A DNA stretch of 64,000 nt from Croceivirga sp. Its GTDB lineage: Bacteria; Bacteroidota; Bacteroidia; Flavobacteriales; Flavobacteriaceae. Shown here piece by piece: positions 9,246 through 18,211 of the stretch. The position numbers were made by a program, and so were the translations under genes. The notes beneath the pieces are model-generated. The model was not told where the DNA came from. It did no database searches and saw only the letters and a list, made by a program, of their open reading frames with translations. Location of the stretch: contig JANQKR010000048.1 in the NCBI GenBank assembly GCA_028281025.1, positions 62,001-126,000 of the forward strand. The letters are read 5' to 3'. Each line of letters starts with the position of its first letter. The first letter of the stretch is position 1.

Positions 9246-9282
9246 CTACTAATTATTTAGTAGAAATACTAATTTATTAGTA
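9246..9282. promoter_or_regulatory. double palindromic operator upstream of the BlaI-type gene
   Basis: Two near-identical dyads: CTACTAATTATTTAGTAG at 9246-9263 (7-base arms CTACTAA/TTAGTAG) and TACTAATTTATTAGTA at 9267-9282 (7-base arms). Their centres are 20 bases apart, about two helical turns, so two dimers would sit on the same face of the DNA. Position just upstream of a BlaI-type repressor start is the classical arrangement. No other copy of the motif was seen in the window. Confidence 0.65.
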
Positions 9283-9742
9283 AATAAAGTTTTTATTCCA
9301 ATTATTACTATTCTAATCGGTAGTTTAAAACCGGCCCTTTATTTAACTCAGTAAGCGATTGGTAGGTAAACGTTTGGAAATGCCACTCCTACGAATAAAT
9401 CATAACCATTTAGTGTCTAAAATCTTCACATAAACCGTCAAATATTTTTACACTTTTTTGATGACGAGCACATACTAATTTGGGTATATGCTTGATTTAT
9501 AGCGGTATGGGATATTGGCATAAATATGGATATTAAAAAAATGGAATTTTTTTATCGATAGTATCCCATTAACCATTAGTGCAGAAAAACTTGGTGGTAT
9601 GTGAACATAAAATGGGAACTATGGAAGGAATCACACAAAAATGGCTTGACAGGGCATTTGACAAGATGGAACCATTTTTTCATTTAGTACCATGACCAAA
9701 AGGACATTCGCAAACAAGAAATTTAAAACTAAGTAACAACCT
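9283..9742. other. gene-free stretch between divergent BlaI-type and permease genes
   Basis: 460 bases, AT-rich, separating two divergently transcribed units. It should hold the promoter of the permease gene. I see no RNA gene. A 24-codon plus-strand open frame at 9621-9695 has no support as a gene. Confidence 0.4.
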
Positions 9743-12145
9743 ATGAATACCATAAAAATGGCTTTCCGCACATTGTTTCGAAAAGGCGAGCAGACTCCCA
9801 TTCGGCTTGTTTCGCTGATTGCGGGCCTCGCTTTTAGCCTCCTACTATTGTCCGAGGTACTGTACAATTATAGTTATGACAGTTTTTATCCTGATTCCGA
9901 GCGCATTTATGTGGTACACGAAAATTTTAAAAGGGACGAATCCTCGAGTCAATTGGAAAGCTATCCACGGGTAAGTGGAGCCATTGCTCCTGGTTTAAAG
10001 GCAGAAGTACCTGGGATCGAGTCGGCCACCCGGTTAAATTCAATCGGTGAGCAAATGATATATACCCAGGAACTAAAAAGCATCAAAGCAGATGTTTCCC
10101 TGGCCGATGAACATTTGTTCGAGGTGTTGCCCCGTACCATGGTCACTGGCAATGCCCAAGAAATCCTTACCAGTCCCATGAGCTGCATGATCTCCCAGGA
10201 AATGGCCGAACGAATTGGCGGAAACGTTATGGGAAAAACCATAGAACTTAAACGATACCCCGATAAGCAGGTAACTATCAAAGGAATTTTTGAGACCCTT
10301 CCCGAGAATACCAATTATCGGTTTGACATGTTAATTTCCATGGTTTCCACCGATCAATTCTTTTCATGGGACGGTACCAACAATTGGATGGGCAATGACC
10401 GCTACTACGCTTGTGTAAAGCTCAAACCCAATATAGAACCTGAAAGCCTTGCCCCAGCGGTGAGGGCCATGCAGGTAAAACATCAGGATATTGAACGGTT
10501 GGAGGAGGAAAACAATGGCGTGGTCTTACAATATTCGTTCGAACCCATCACTAAGCTACATGCCAAAGGAGTGAAAACCAGGATAATCATACTTACCACC
10601 ATTGCATTTGCAGTTTTGTTCGTGTCATTGCTCAACTATGTGCTGTTGACAATGGGGGCGTTGATCAAACGCGCCAAAAATTCAGCCATACACAAGACCT
10701 GTGGTGCCAAGGCAAAAAATCTTCAAAAAATGATTTTTTCCGAAACATTCGTCCTTTTTGCCATTGCCATTATCGGGGCTGTATTGACCATATGGGGAAT
10801 ACAGCCGTTGGCCGAGGCGCAGATGGGGCATAGTTTGGAGGCGTTGACCTCTTTTTACATTGTTGGCCCGATTGCCCTTTTGGCGCTGGTTTTAATGGTT
10901 TTGATAGGCTATTTTCCTGGTAGGTTTTATTCCCGCATCCCCGTATCAACTGTTTTTCGCAATTACCAACAGAAAAAGAGCAAATGGAAGCTGGCCTTGT
11001 TATCACTACAGTTTATGGGGGCCACCTTTATACTTACGGTATTGGTCATTGTCACCTTTCAGTATAATGACATGAGGAATATTGACCATGGCTACAGTAC
11101 CCAAGGTGTTTTTTATGGGAGCACCACAGGAATGGATGGTCAAAAATTGAGTATGGTCATCAACGAGCTCAATGCCCTTCCCGGTGTGGAAAAAGTGGGC
11201 CTTGGTGATGGAGTGCCCATCGACGGGGCCTCTGGCAACAACATACTTTCACCTGACCAAAAACGGGAACTCTTCAATGTGGCTGATTTTTATAGCGTGG
11301 ATGAGGATTATCTTTCCATCTTGGGTATCAATATGGTCAAGGGCGAAGGTTTTTCAAAGGAGAACAGTGTGGCGGAGCATATGATCATCAGCAAAAAAGG
11401 GGCGGAGTTACTTAAGCTAAACAACAGTTGGAATGATGGCGTGGTGGGAAAACAAGTTACCATTACCGAACATGGAAGTACTACCATAAAAGGGGTGTTC
11501 AATGATTTTGTGATACACTCCATCTCGTCACCCGATCATCGTCCGGCCGTTTTTTTCTATCTGTCCAAAGAAGGATTTGAAGCGCTTAAGATCCAACGTC
11601 CATCATCGGCATTCAATATTTTGGTGCAGGTCAATGAAAATGCGAAGGCGGGAATAATGGACAAAATCACAGACGTCTTCAATTTGGGATTTCCCTACAA
11701 TGATGCCGTTGTAAAGAGCCTTGAGGACGAGCGGATCAACACATACCAAGAGGAAAAAGGATTTAAAAATGCGATGCTTATCGGCAATATCATTATCCTT
11801 ATCATTACGGTAATAGGTGTTGTAGGCTATACCACCAATGAATCGATACGTAGGCGTAAGGAGCTGGCGATACGAAGGATAAGTGGAGCTACCCTTTCGG
11901 ATATCTTAAGGACTTTTATCTCGGATTTAGAGCTAGTGGCCGTACCCGCTGTTGGGGTAGGGCTTGTAGGGGCTTGGCTCGTAGCTGATAGGTGGATGCA
12001 GAACTTTGCCCATAAGATTCCCTTGGATTGGACTATTTTTACCGTATCCAGTCTTTTTATACTGGTATTGATTGCCCTAATTTCATCGGCAAACTATATA
12101 CGAACGGCTCAGCGAAACCCTTCGGAAGCCCTGCGGTATGAATGA
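9743..12145 (+). CDS. FtsX/MacB-type ABC transporter permease
   Basis: 800 residues with the duplicated FtsX layout common in Bacteroidota: a first membrane segment (about 22-42), a large periplasmic MacB_PCD-type domain (about 43-275), three membrane segments (about 285-400), a second half beginning near 420 (WKLALLSLQFMGATFILTVL) with another extracytoplasmic domain, and a final FtsX block of three segments (about 675-790) ending in RNPSEALRYE. RRRKELAIRRISGA is the coupling helix facing an ATPase. No ATPase gene is adjacent, so it must borrow one from elsewhere. Such permeases export peptides, lipids or drugs or act in envelope stress; the substrate is unknown. Confidence 0.85.
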   Translation: MNTIKMAFRTLFRKGEQTPIRLVSLIAGLAFSLLLLSEVLYNYSYDSFYPDSERIYVVHENFKRDESSSQLESYPRVSGAIAPGLKAEVPGIESATRLNSIGEQMIYTQELKSIKADVSLADEHLFEVLPRTMVTGNAQEILTSPMSCMISQEMAERIGGNVMGKTIELKRYPDKQVTIKGIFETLPENTNYRFDMLISMVSTDQFFSWDGTNNWMGNDRYYACVKLKPNIEPESLAPAVRAMQVKHQDIERLEEENNGVVLQYSFEPITKLHAKGVKTRIIILTTIAFAVLFVSLLNYVLLTMGALIKRAKNSAIHKTCGAKAKNLQKMIFSETFVLFAIAIIGAVLTIWGIQPLAEAQMGHSLEALTSFYIVGPIALLALVLMVLIGYFPGRFYSRIPVSTVFRNYQQKKSKWKLALLSLQFMGATFILTVLVIVTFQYNDMRNIDHGYSTQGVFYGSTTGMDGQKLSMVINELNALPGVEKVGLGDGVPIDGASGNNILSPDQKRELFNVADFYSVDEDYLSILGINMVKGEGFSKENSVAEHMIISKKGAELLKLNNSWNDGVVGKQVTITEHGSTTIKGVFNDFVIHSISSPDHRPAVFFYLSKEGFEALKIQRPSSAFNILVQVNENAKAGIMDKITDVFNLGFPYNDAVVKSLEDERINTYQEEKGFKNAMLIGNIIILIITVIGVVGYTTNESIRRRKELAIRRISGATLSDILRTFISDLELVAVPAVGVGLVGAWLVADRWMQNFAHKIPLDWTIFTVSSLFILVLIALISSANYIRTAQRNPSEALRYE

Positions 12146-12358
12146 AAAATGGAAAAAAGAACGAATGCTGAATTTGGAATTGTCTTCCTAGGGCTTTTAG
12201 CAAAAGGGCTATATGATAAATCAAAAAACGTCAGTGATGTCCTATAACTAAAATAGGAATCCTATTGGTGTGGTCCTTCACTTTGCCTCTCGTATAGTTT
12301 TGAAAATCGAGGTGGTCCTTTAAAATGCTGCTCCTCGGGCATAATCCATACCACTACA

Positions 12359-12835
12359 CTATTTGTTCAATACGACCAGACCACCCTCGGATGCCGTCCA
12401 AACCGTTTCACCTTCTATTTGGACTTCGATTACAATAAGATTGTTATTGCTGCGGTCAAATATGGCCTTAACGTTATCTACATCGTTTGGTGTCCAGGCA
12501 ATTCGGGTCAGTGAGGTATTATCGCTTTCGATGTGTTCTATATTCAGTTCAACAAACACGATATATCCATTACCATTGGAAGCATCCGGGGGGATTATTG
12601 AATAACCCCGGCTGTTATCCCTGTCTGGCCAGTTCACCAATTCATAGGTCTCGCCATTAAAATTGAAAATCGCTATCCCATCCCGGTCAATTGTAGAAAG
12701 GTAATCTTCTCCATCAATATGGGCGACAAATTCAACTCCAGCTTCAATTATTGTACAACAATCATTGTCATCATCACAGGAAACCAGGATTGGAAAAACT
12801 GTCAGGAACAGGTAAAAACGTTTGAATTCGATCAT
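12359..12835 (-). CDS. small lipoprotein of unknown function
   Basis: 158 residues with a signal peptide and lipobox ending in Cys20 (PILVSC), followed by DDDND, an acidic stretch often seen in surface-exposed lipoproteins of this phylum. The mature part is beta-rich with several aromatic residues and no motif I recognise. It is isolated: convergent with the permease gene (213-base gap without a clear terminator) and followed upstream by 164 bases before the universal stress protein gene. Confidence 0.6.
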   Translation of the reverse strand: MIEFKRFYLFLTVFPILVSCDDDNDCCTIIEAGVEFVAHIDGEDYLSTIDRDGIAIFNFNGETYELVNWPDRDNSRGYSIIPPDASNGNGYIVFVELNIEHIESDNTSLTRIAWTPNDVDNVKAIFDRSNNNLIVIEVQIEGETVWTASEGGLVVLNK

Positions 12836-12999
12836 GGTAATTCCAGTTGGGTGTTAAACCTTAAAACACGTATGAATTGAACCATAAATTTAATCCAAAG
12901 AGTTATTTATAACTATTCCAAATGCTAGTTTTCCATGATTGTAATGCTAAATTCAAGTTTGGGCAATCATTGTGGATATATGCCCATTTTATCGAACGC

Positions 13000-13827
13000 T
13001 TATCCTAGATACCGGTCTTTTGAATAGGTCAAAATAGGGGTTTCGGAATGGTCCATGATTCGTTCGGCACTTAGATGTGTGTCCATGATGTCCAGTTTTC
13101 CGTAAGAGCTGTTTATTCTTATGGCAATAAGGTCTACCGGGGCACTTTTTATGTGGTTCAAAACGCCCTTTTCAAGACTATCATCATTGATGATTTCCAA
13201 ATCGGCATTGGACAATCCATGCAGCTTGCAGAATTCCTCCATCCTTTTTTTCGTTTCCAGGGTAGATTGCCAATTCTCCCTAGTGTTCACATAAAGGAGT
13301 TTAAGGGTCGCATTGTTGGCCCTTTGGATCATTTTAACGGTCGACAGGGCGTTAACGGGGGTAGGTTCAAAATCAGTGACAAAAAGGATATTCTTAAGTG
13401 TGTCAAATCCCAACTCCCTGGAAATGCCTATCACTGAATTATTGGCATAACGGATAATATCTCGGGTAGTGGATCCAATCCTGTCGGGAATGTGCTGGTC
13501 TTTCCGCCCAAGGACGGTAAATATGATTTCCCTTTCTCTGGAAGTGCGAATGATGTGTGGTGAAGCCTTGCCATCTGCAATCTCCAATTCAATGGCATTG
13601 GGGTCAATAAAAAACCCTTTCAAGACCTTTACCATTTCGGATTTGGCATTGGCCAAAACAATTTCCTTCAAACGATCGGCCTCCTCTGTTTTGTAATAGG
13701 GGTAATCAGATATGCCCAAAGAGTGAATCACTTTTAGGTCCAGTTTTAATTTGATTGACATTTCCTTGCCCAGTTTAAGGGCGTTTATGGATTCTTGTGA
13801 AAAATCAAAGGGGACTAAAATTTTCAT
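13000..13827 (-). CDS. universal stress protein (tandem UspA domains)
   Basis: 275 residues forming two UspA-type halves (about 1-140 and 147-275). The first begins MKILVPFDFSQES; the second begins with a NILFVTDFEPTPVNAL-type strand and ends RIMDHSETPILTY. This is the usual double-domain Usp of Bacteroidota. A perfect 22-base palindrome lies 71-92 bases upstream of its start, and related palindromes precede the stress-type genes at 14855 and 15830, so a shared regulator is likely. Usp proteins are induced under growth arrest and low oxygen; the exact role here is not readable. Confidence 0.88.
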   Translation of the reverse strand: MKILVPFDFSQESINALKLGKEMSIKLKLDLKVIHSLGISDYPYYKTEEADRLKEIVLANAKSEMVKVLKGFFIDPNAIELEIADGKASPHIIRTSREREIIFTVLGRKDQHIPDRIGSTTRDIIRYANNSVIGISRELGFDTLKNILFVTDFEPTPVNALSTVKMIQRANNATLKLLYVNTRENWQSTLETKKRMEEFCKLHGLSNADLEIINDDSLEKGVLNHIKSAPVDLIAIRINSSYGKLDIMDTHLSAERIMDHSETPILTYSKDRYLG

Positions 13828-14212
13828 GGCTACATATTTTTAGTGTTATCAATCGGCTGTAACTTTCGAATGCAAGTTATTTCGGATAAAAATCAAATTT
13901 TTTACCCTAGGGTAAAAAACACGGTAGCAACGATTTTTTTTTCATAAAAAACATAATGGCATTGAAGAGTTCCATGACCTGATATGACCAACCGATTTGC
14001 CCATTGAATCGAAATTCGCAAAAGACTGTTTTTTGCATAAAATAGGTTTGTGGACTTTAAGCTCCATAACACGATTTATGAGGCGCTATAAGAAGACCAT
14101 TACGTATCCTTTTGGCCTTGGTACATGGAAAGGGCGTCGCTCGAAGTGATTGAATGGTCAGTTATAAGGTCAATGATTATATTTATAACCTATCTCATAA
14201 GGAAAAGGTAAA
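13828..14212. other. divergent intergenic region between Usp and Crp/Fnr genes
   Basis: 385 bases between two divergent genes. It holds the perfect palindrome at 13898-13919 and, near the right end, AT-rich sequence (14170-14205) that may carry the promoter of the Crp/Fnr-type gene. No RNA gene is seen. Confidence 0.4.
13898..13919. promoter_or_regulatory. perfect 22-base palindrome, putative operator (copy 1)
   Basis: Six T, then ACCCTAGGGT, then six A: all 11 base pairs are symmetric. It lies 71 bases upstream of the universal stress protein start. Closely related palindromes occur at 14786-14803 and 15728-15743, each just upstream of a gene, while the Crp/Fnr-type regulator gene sits between them. 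Confidence 0.6.
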
Positions 14213-14779
14213 ATGGTACAGACCAATAAATACATTGCCCTACAAGATATCTACAAATGGTCTGATAGGTTGGGCTTAAAAATTGATGGAGTGGAAGTGA
14301 AAAAGGGCGGGGTATTTCTTAAACAAGGACAAAAATGTGATTACTTCTACTATATCATCGAGGGACTCATGCGCATATTTTACTATGACCGCGAGGGGCA
14401 TGAGGTTACCCATTGGTTCAGCTCCCAGGATACGATGATTACCTCTCCGGACAGCTTTTTCAATGGCAATGAGAACATCCTGAACTTTGAGGCACTTGAG
14501 GACTGTAAACTATTATTGGTCACCCATGAACATTTAGAGGTGGCTTCCAAAAATGTTCCCGGGTTTGATGAGCTATATAGAAAACTTATCGTGGATTACA
14601 CCATACAGTTGAGTAGGAGGATAATGAGTATCCATACCGAATCCGCGGAGTACCGTTATCTACAAATGATCAAGCATCATCCAAATATTTTTCATAGGAC
14701 CAAACTCTCCCATATTGCCTCATATTTGGGGATTACCATACAAAGCCTGAGCAGGATCAGAAGAAAATTGATTTCCTGA
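14213..14779 (+). CDS. Crp/Fnr-family transcriptional regulator
   Basis: 188 residues. Residues about 25-120 form the cyclic-nucleotide-binding-type beta-roll (VKKGGVFLKQGQKCDYFYYIIEGLMRIFYY). The C-terminal region (RTKLSHIASYLGITIQSLSRIRRKL, in two pieces around residues 163-187) is the winged-helix HTH typical of this Bacteroidota Crp group. No Fe-S cysteine set of Fnr is present, so the effector is not obvious. Its neighbours on both sides (Usp, tautomerase-like, SDR and aldehyde dehydrogenase genes) carry a shared palindrome in their upstream regions, which makes it the likely regulator of that group. Confidence 0.85.
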   Translation: MVQTNKYIALQDIYKWSDRLGLKIDGVEVKKGGVFLKQGQKCDYFYYIIEGLMRIFYYDREGHEVTHWFSSQDTMITSPDSFFNGNENILNFEALEDCKLLLVTHEHLEVASKNVPGFDELYRKLIVDYTIQLSRRIMSIHTESAEYRYLQMIKHHPNIFHRTKLSHIASYLGITIQSLSRIRRKLIS

Positions 14780-14785
14780 TCCTTT

Positions 14786-14803
14786 TTTTATCCTAGGGTA
14801 AAA
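14786..14803. promoter_or_regulatory. TTTA-CCTAGGG-TAAA type palindrome, putative operator (copy 2)
   Basis: TTTTATCCTAGGGTAAAA: the same dyad as copy 1 with one mismatched pair. It lies just after the stop of the Crp/Fnr-type gene and about 52 bases upstream of ATG 14855. Confidence 0.55.
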
Positions 14804-14854
14804 CCTACCATTCCAGCCCTGTCTAACTTGCCCCTGTTTTTACAGGAAAGCGTT

Positions 14855-15307
14855 ATGCAGGTTATATTGATTACAATCGGAAAGAACCAGTTCACTGATT
14901 CCCAGATCAGGAGTCTTGAACATATCGTTCAACAGCACTATAGGACCCATATCTCCAATGCGAGTACCCGGGTACTATGGAACCAAGTCCCCAAGGGGGA
15001 TTTCTATAAAGATTACCAACAAAAACAACCCTCCATAATAAGCGTGGGTTGTGAAGTGGGTTTTGACCATGAAAAAAGGGTACGGATGTTCGAAAATTGT
15101 TCCGAGGATTGGTTGGCCATCACCGGTCAGCATCCGGACGTTTTGGTCATCGCCATTCTGGAACAGCCCATTTTCGAAGCGTTCCTAAAATGGAACAGTC
15201 ATCAGTTGACGGGCTTGGGAAAGCTAAAATTCTACATCCATATACTCTCCAATCTTGCGTTCAACAAGACACGAAAAGAGTATTTCGCTTTTGATTCTTC
15301 ATTTTAA
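14855..15307 (+). CDS. tautomerase-like small protein
   Basis: 150 residues from ATG 14855; a TTG at 14828 would extend it by 9 residues but lies closer to the palindrome and is less likely. The beta-alpha-beta pattern and length resemble two-module tautomerase-fold proteins, and the gene is 10 bases upstream of a clearer tautomerase-family gene. It lacks the N-terminal catalytic proline (it starts Met-Gln), so it may be an inactive partner or a different activity. I do not recognise the family with certainty. Confidence 0.5.
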   Translation: MQVILITIGKNQFTDSQIRSLEHIVQQHYRTHISNASTRVLWNQVPKGDFYKDYQQKQPSIISVGCEVGFDHEKRVRMFENCSEDWLAITGQHPDVLVIAILEQPIFEAFLKWNSHQLTGLGKLKFYIHILSNLAFNKTRKEYFAFDSSF

Positions 15308-15317
15308 GTCCACCGTT

Positions 15318-15737
15318 ATGCCGGTATATATCACATTGACGAAAGACAAGCTAACAGCAGAACAAAAACAAGCTGCGACAAAAAGAATTACCGATTTCCA
15401 TTGTAAAGTGACCGGTGCCCCTTCCAGATGTGTCACGGTACTATTCCTTTCGGGTTATGCATTGAAAAATAATAAAAGGGCCATGTTGATGGGCAGTATT
15501 GGGATTGATGGCACGAATACCTCGGAAGTAATCGTATGCCTAAAAAACGAATTGGTAAGGGGACTTGAAAGCAGCCTCAAAATGAAAACCCCTGAAGTTG
15601 GTCTTGAATTCTTGGATGTCGAATCGTATTGGGTGTACGAGGGCCAGCGAATTTTATTGGAGCCTGGCAAGGGGCATGGTCAAAAAAATCGAGTGCAGGG
15701 CAAGGAAAATACCACGGACGTTCACTTTTTACCATAG
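15318..15737 (+). CDS. tautomerase-family protein
   Basis: 139 residues from ATG 15318. Start chosen because it places Pro directly after Met (MPVYITLTKDKLTAEQK), the catalytic proline of 4-oxalocrotonate tautomerase/MIF-type enzymes, exposed after Met removal. The following helix (KQAATKRITDFHCKVTGAP) and strand (CVTVLFL) fit the family. A longer frame from 15255 would overlap the upstream gene and hide the proline. It is translated from the same unit as the preceding gene; its stop overlaps the third palindrome. The substrate is unknown. Confidence 0.65.
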   Translation: MPVYITLTKDKLTAEQKQAATKRITDFHCKVTGAPSRCVTVLFLSGYALKNNKRAMLMGSIGIDGTNTSEVIVCLKNELVRGLESSLKMKTPEVGLEFLDVESYWVYEGQRILLEPGKGHGQKNRVQGKENTTDVHFLP

Positions 15738-15743
15738 GGTAAA
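15728..15743. promoter_or_regulatory. TTTACC-TA-GGGTAAA type palindrome, putative operator (copy 3)
   Basis: TTTACCATAGGGTAAA: same dyad with one mismatched pair. It overlaps the stop codon of the tautomerase-family gene and lies 87 bases upstream of the short-chain dehydrogenase start. Confidence 0.55.
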
Positions 15744-15829
15744 TATCTGTTGATAAGCAGGTTATACCTTGCACTCGAATTAAAAATTTAATTAAAGAAA
15801 AATAACCTTAATCATTAAAATCAATTATT

Positions 15830-16618
15830 ATGAATACGTCAGGTAAAACAGCACTTATCACAGGTGCAGCAGGTGGAATTGGAAGGGAGTTTTCAAGGAT
15901 TCACGCAGAAAGAGGAGGTGATATCGTCGCCGTAGATTTGAACGCCGAGGGGCTCGAAGCACTCAAGGATGAACTGGAGGTAAATTACAATATCGAAGTT
16001 TATACCATTGTAAAAAACCTCACCGAACTAACAGCTCCAAAGGAGATTTATGACGAGCTCAAAGATCAGGGCATCGAAGTCAATTATCTGATCAACAATG
16101 CCGGATTTGGTGGTGTTGGAAACTTTCATGAGCGCACTTGGGAACAAGATCTGGCCATGATTCAGGTAGATGTTGTAGCACTTACAGGACTCACTAAATT
16201 TTTCATGCCCGATTTCATCAAAAGAAACGAGGGCAAAGTGCTCAATGTTTCCTCAACGGTAAGTTTGATCCCCGGGCCGGGGCAAGCGGTATACTTTGCC
16301 AGTAAGGCGTTCGTCACCTCATTGACCCGCTCTATTTATGGTGAATTGCACGATTCAAATGTGACTATTACGGCCTTGCTTCCGGGCCCTACCCAAACAG
16401 GATTTGGTGCGCACTCGGGCATGGAGAAAACATCCATTTACAACAAAACGGCAAGTCCAGCAGATGTGGCCAAAGATGGCTATGAAGCCATGCTTGAGGG
16501 TGAACTGGAAATCATTTCAGGAGTTTCAGGTATGCAAAAACTAGAATTTAAACTTGTACCCTTCGTACCGAAGAAAAAACTGATTGAAAAAATAAGAAAG
16601 GGACAAGAAACAAATTAA
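15830..16618 (+). CDS. SDR-family NAD(P)-dependent oxidoreductase
   Basis: 262 residues of the classical short-chain dehydrogenase type: cofactor motif TGAAGGIG (residues 11-18), NNAG (89-92), catalytic Ser in NVSS (about 142), Tyr155 and Lys159 (YFASK). The C-terminal part is longer and hydrophobic (LEFKLVPFVPKKKL), as in membrane-near SDRs acting on lipophilic substrates. Thirty bases downstream is an aldehyde dehydrogenase gene, so the two probably act in sequence on an alcohol or carbonyl substrate, perhaps lipid-peroxidation aldehydes under stress; that role is inference from context. Confidence 0.9.
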   Translation: MNTSGKTALITGAAGGIGREFSRIHAERGGDIVAVDLNAEGLEALKDELEVNYNIEVYTIVKNLTELTAPKEIYDELKDQGIEVNYLINNAGFGGVGNFHERTWEQDLAMIQVDVVALTGLTKFFMPDFIKRNEGKVLNVSSTVSLIPGPGQAVYFASKAFVTSLTRSIYGELHDSNVTITALLPGPTQTGFGAHSGMEKTSIYNKTASPADVAKDGYEAMLEGELEIISGVSGMQKLEFKLVPFVPKKKLIEKIRKGQETN

Positions 16619-16648
16619 TAAACCAAATTATATAAATCTAAAAATATC

Positions 16649-18046
16649 ATGGAAACAGTTATAAATGACGAAGTCGTTTTGGATGAACAAATGAAGGAAT
16701 TGGTCGAGAACCAAAGAAAGTACTTCAACACCAACGCCACCTTATCGGCCCAGTTCAGGATTGAACAGCTTAAAAAGTTGAAGAAATTGTTGGTAGAACA
16801 CGAGGAAGACATGCATCAAGCGATTTACAACGACTTCAGTAAGTCAAAATATGAGAATCAGTTGGTGGAATACTACCCCTTATTGGATGAAATAGATGTG
16901 GCCATCAAAAACGTAAGGAAATGGATGAAGCATAAAAGTGTGAAGACCAATCTGTTCAACTTTCCTGGGAAAAGCTATATCGTTCCCGAACCTCTTGGCG
17001 TCAGTTTGGTGATCGGGGCGTGGAACCTTCCGTATAACCTATCGCTCACCCCGCTTATAGGTTCCATGGTAGCGGGAAATACCACAATCCTAAAACCAAG
17101 TGAGCTTCCTGTTGAAACCAGTGCCATAATGACAAAAATCATCAATGGGAATTTTGACCCCAATTATTTGAAAGTGGTCGAGGGGGCCATACCGGAAACC
17201 ACAGCGCTATTGAAACAACGGTTCGACAAAATATTCTTTACCGGAAGCCCCATGGTCGGCAAAATCGTGAATCGTGCCGCAGCCGAGCATTTGACCAACG
17301 TAACCTTGGAACTTGGCGGAAAGAACCCGTCCATATTTACCAAGGGCAGTAATCTTAAAATGAGCGTGAAACGTATGATATGGGCCAGGTTCGTGAATTC
17401 AGGTCAATTCTGCATCACTGCGGATTATGCCTTGGTTCATAAAGACATCAAGGAAGAATTCTTGACATTGGCGGTTGAAGAAATCGAAAAAAACGATTTC
17501 TCCATTGAAAATGACAACTTCGTACAGATCATCAATGAAAGGAACTTTGATAGGGTAGTAGGTTTGATAGACCCCGAAAAAGTGTACTATGGAGGTACTT
17601 ATGATCGTGAAAAACGTATCATAAACCCAACCATTATGCACAATGTTTCCTTGGAAGATGCTGTGATGCAAGAGGAGATATTTGGACCGGTACTTCCCGT
17701 TATCGAATATGAGACCCTTGATGAGGCCTTTGAGATCGTAAAAAGTTTTGAGAAGCCCTTGGCTGCCTATTTATTCTCCAGTGACTCATCCATTAAAGAA
17801 CGTTTTTTGAAAGAAATTCCATTTGGAAACGGTGCCATTAACGATTGTGTGATGCAAATATCTAACCCTAACATCCCTTTCGGTGGTGTCGGAAACAGTG
17901 GAATGGGACGTTATCACGGCAAATATAGTTTTGAATGCTTTTCAAACTTCAAGGGAATACTTGACAAGCCCACTTCTTTGGAGACCAATCTGAAGTATTA
18001 TGGCTATAGCGAAAAACAACTGAAAGTCATCAAAGCTTTGGGTTAA
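16649..18046 (+). CDS. aldehyde dehydrogenase (ALDH3-like)
   Basis: 465 residues, the short length typical of ALDH3-type enzymes, which oxidise aldehydes to acids with NAD(P). Catalytic residues are present: Glu221 in ELGGKNP and Cys255 in NSGQFC. The C-terminal signature GGVGNSGMGRYHGKYSF is characteristic of the ALDH3 group. It follows the SDR gene by 30 bases and is the last gene of the unit; the next gene, mnmE, is convergent. Medium- or long-chain or aromatic aldehydes are likely substrates by family. Confidence 0.92.
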   Translation: METVINDEVVLDEQMKELVENQRKYFNTNATLSAQFRIEQLKKLKKLLVEHEEDMHQAIYNDFSKSKYENQLVEYYPLLDEIDVAIKNVRKWMKHKSVKTNLFNFPGKSYIVPEPLGVSLVIGAWNLPYNLSLTPLIGSMVAGNTTILKPSELPVETSAIMTKIINGNFDPNYLKVVEGAIPETTALLKQRFDKIFFTGSPMVGKIVNRAAAEHLTNVTLELGGKNPSIFTKGSNLKMSVKRMIWARFVNSGQFCITADYALVHKDIKEEFLTLAVEEIEKNDFSIENDNFVQIINERNFDRVVGLIDPEKVYYGGTYDREKRIINPTIMHNVSLEDAVMQEEIFGPVLPVIEYETLDEAFEIVKSFEKPLAAYLFSSDSSIKERFLKEIPFGNGAINDCVMQISNPNIPFGGVGNSGMGRYHGKYSFECFSNFKGILDKPTSLETNLKYYGYSEKQLKVIKALG

Positions 18047-18093
18047 GCCGGAAAACGAAACGGTTATCGTATTTACATATAGGACGGATAATT

Positions 18094-18123
18094 TGTATTG
18101 CTCCAGGAACTTGGGGCAATACA
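18094..18123. terminator. hairpin between convergent genes, possible terminator
   Basis: TGTATTGC at 18094-18101 pairs with GCAATACA at 18116-18123, extendable by about three pairs inside. It lies 47 bases after the aldehyde dehydrogenase stop, in the gap to convergent mnmE. There is no long T-run, so it is a weak terminator candidate. Confidence 0.35.
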
Positions 18124-18211
18124 GGTTTGATGAAATGTAAGGTCATGGAAGCTAACAGGTCAAAATTAGGATCGTCTATTGGGATTTAAGTTCTTGATAA
18201 AATCAACTTAT

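Noticed and set aside
9621-9695. 24-codon open frame upstream of the permease gene
   Set aside because: Too short, no homology known to me, no start signal; chance is sufficient.
14828-14854. TTG-started N-terminal extension of the tautomerase-like gene
   Set aside because: ATG 14855 gives the fold's natural first strand, and the extension has no family pattern.
18047-18211. tRNA or other RNA gene between aldehyde dehydrogenase and mnmE
   Set aside because: Only a simple hairpin; no cloverleaf or TTCRA loop. No tRNA or rRNA gene was found anywhere in the window.
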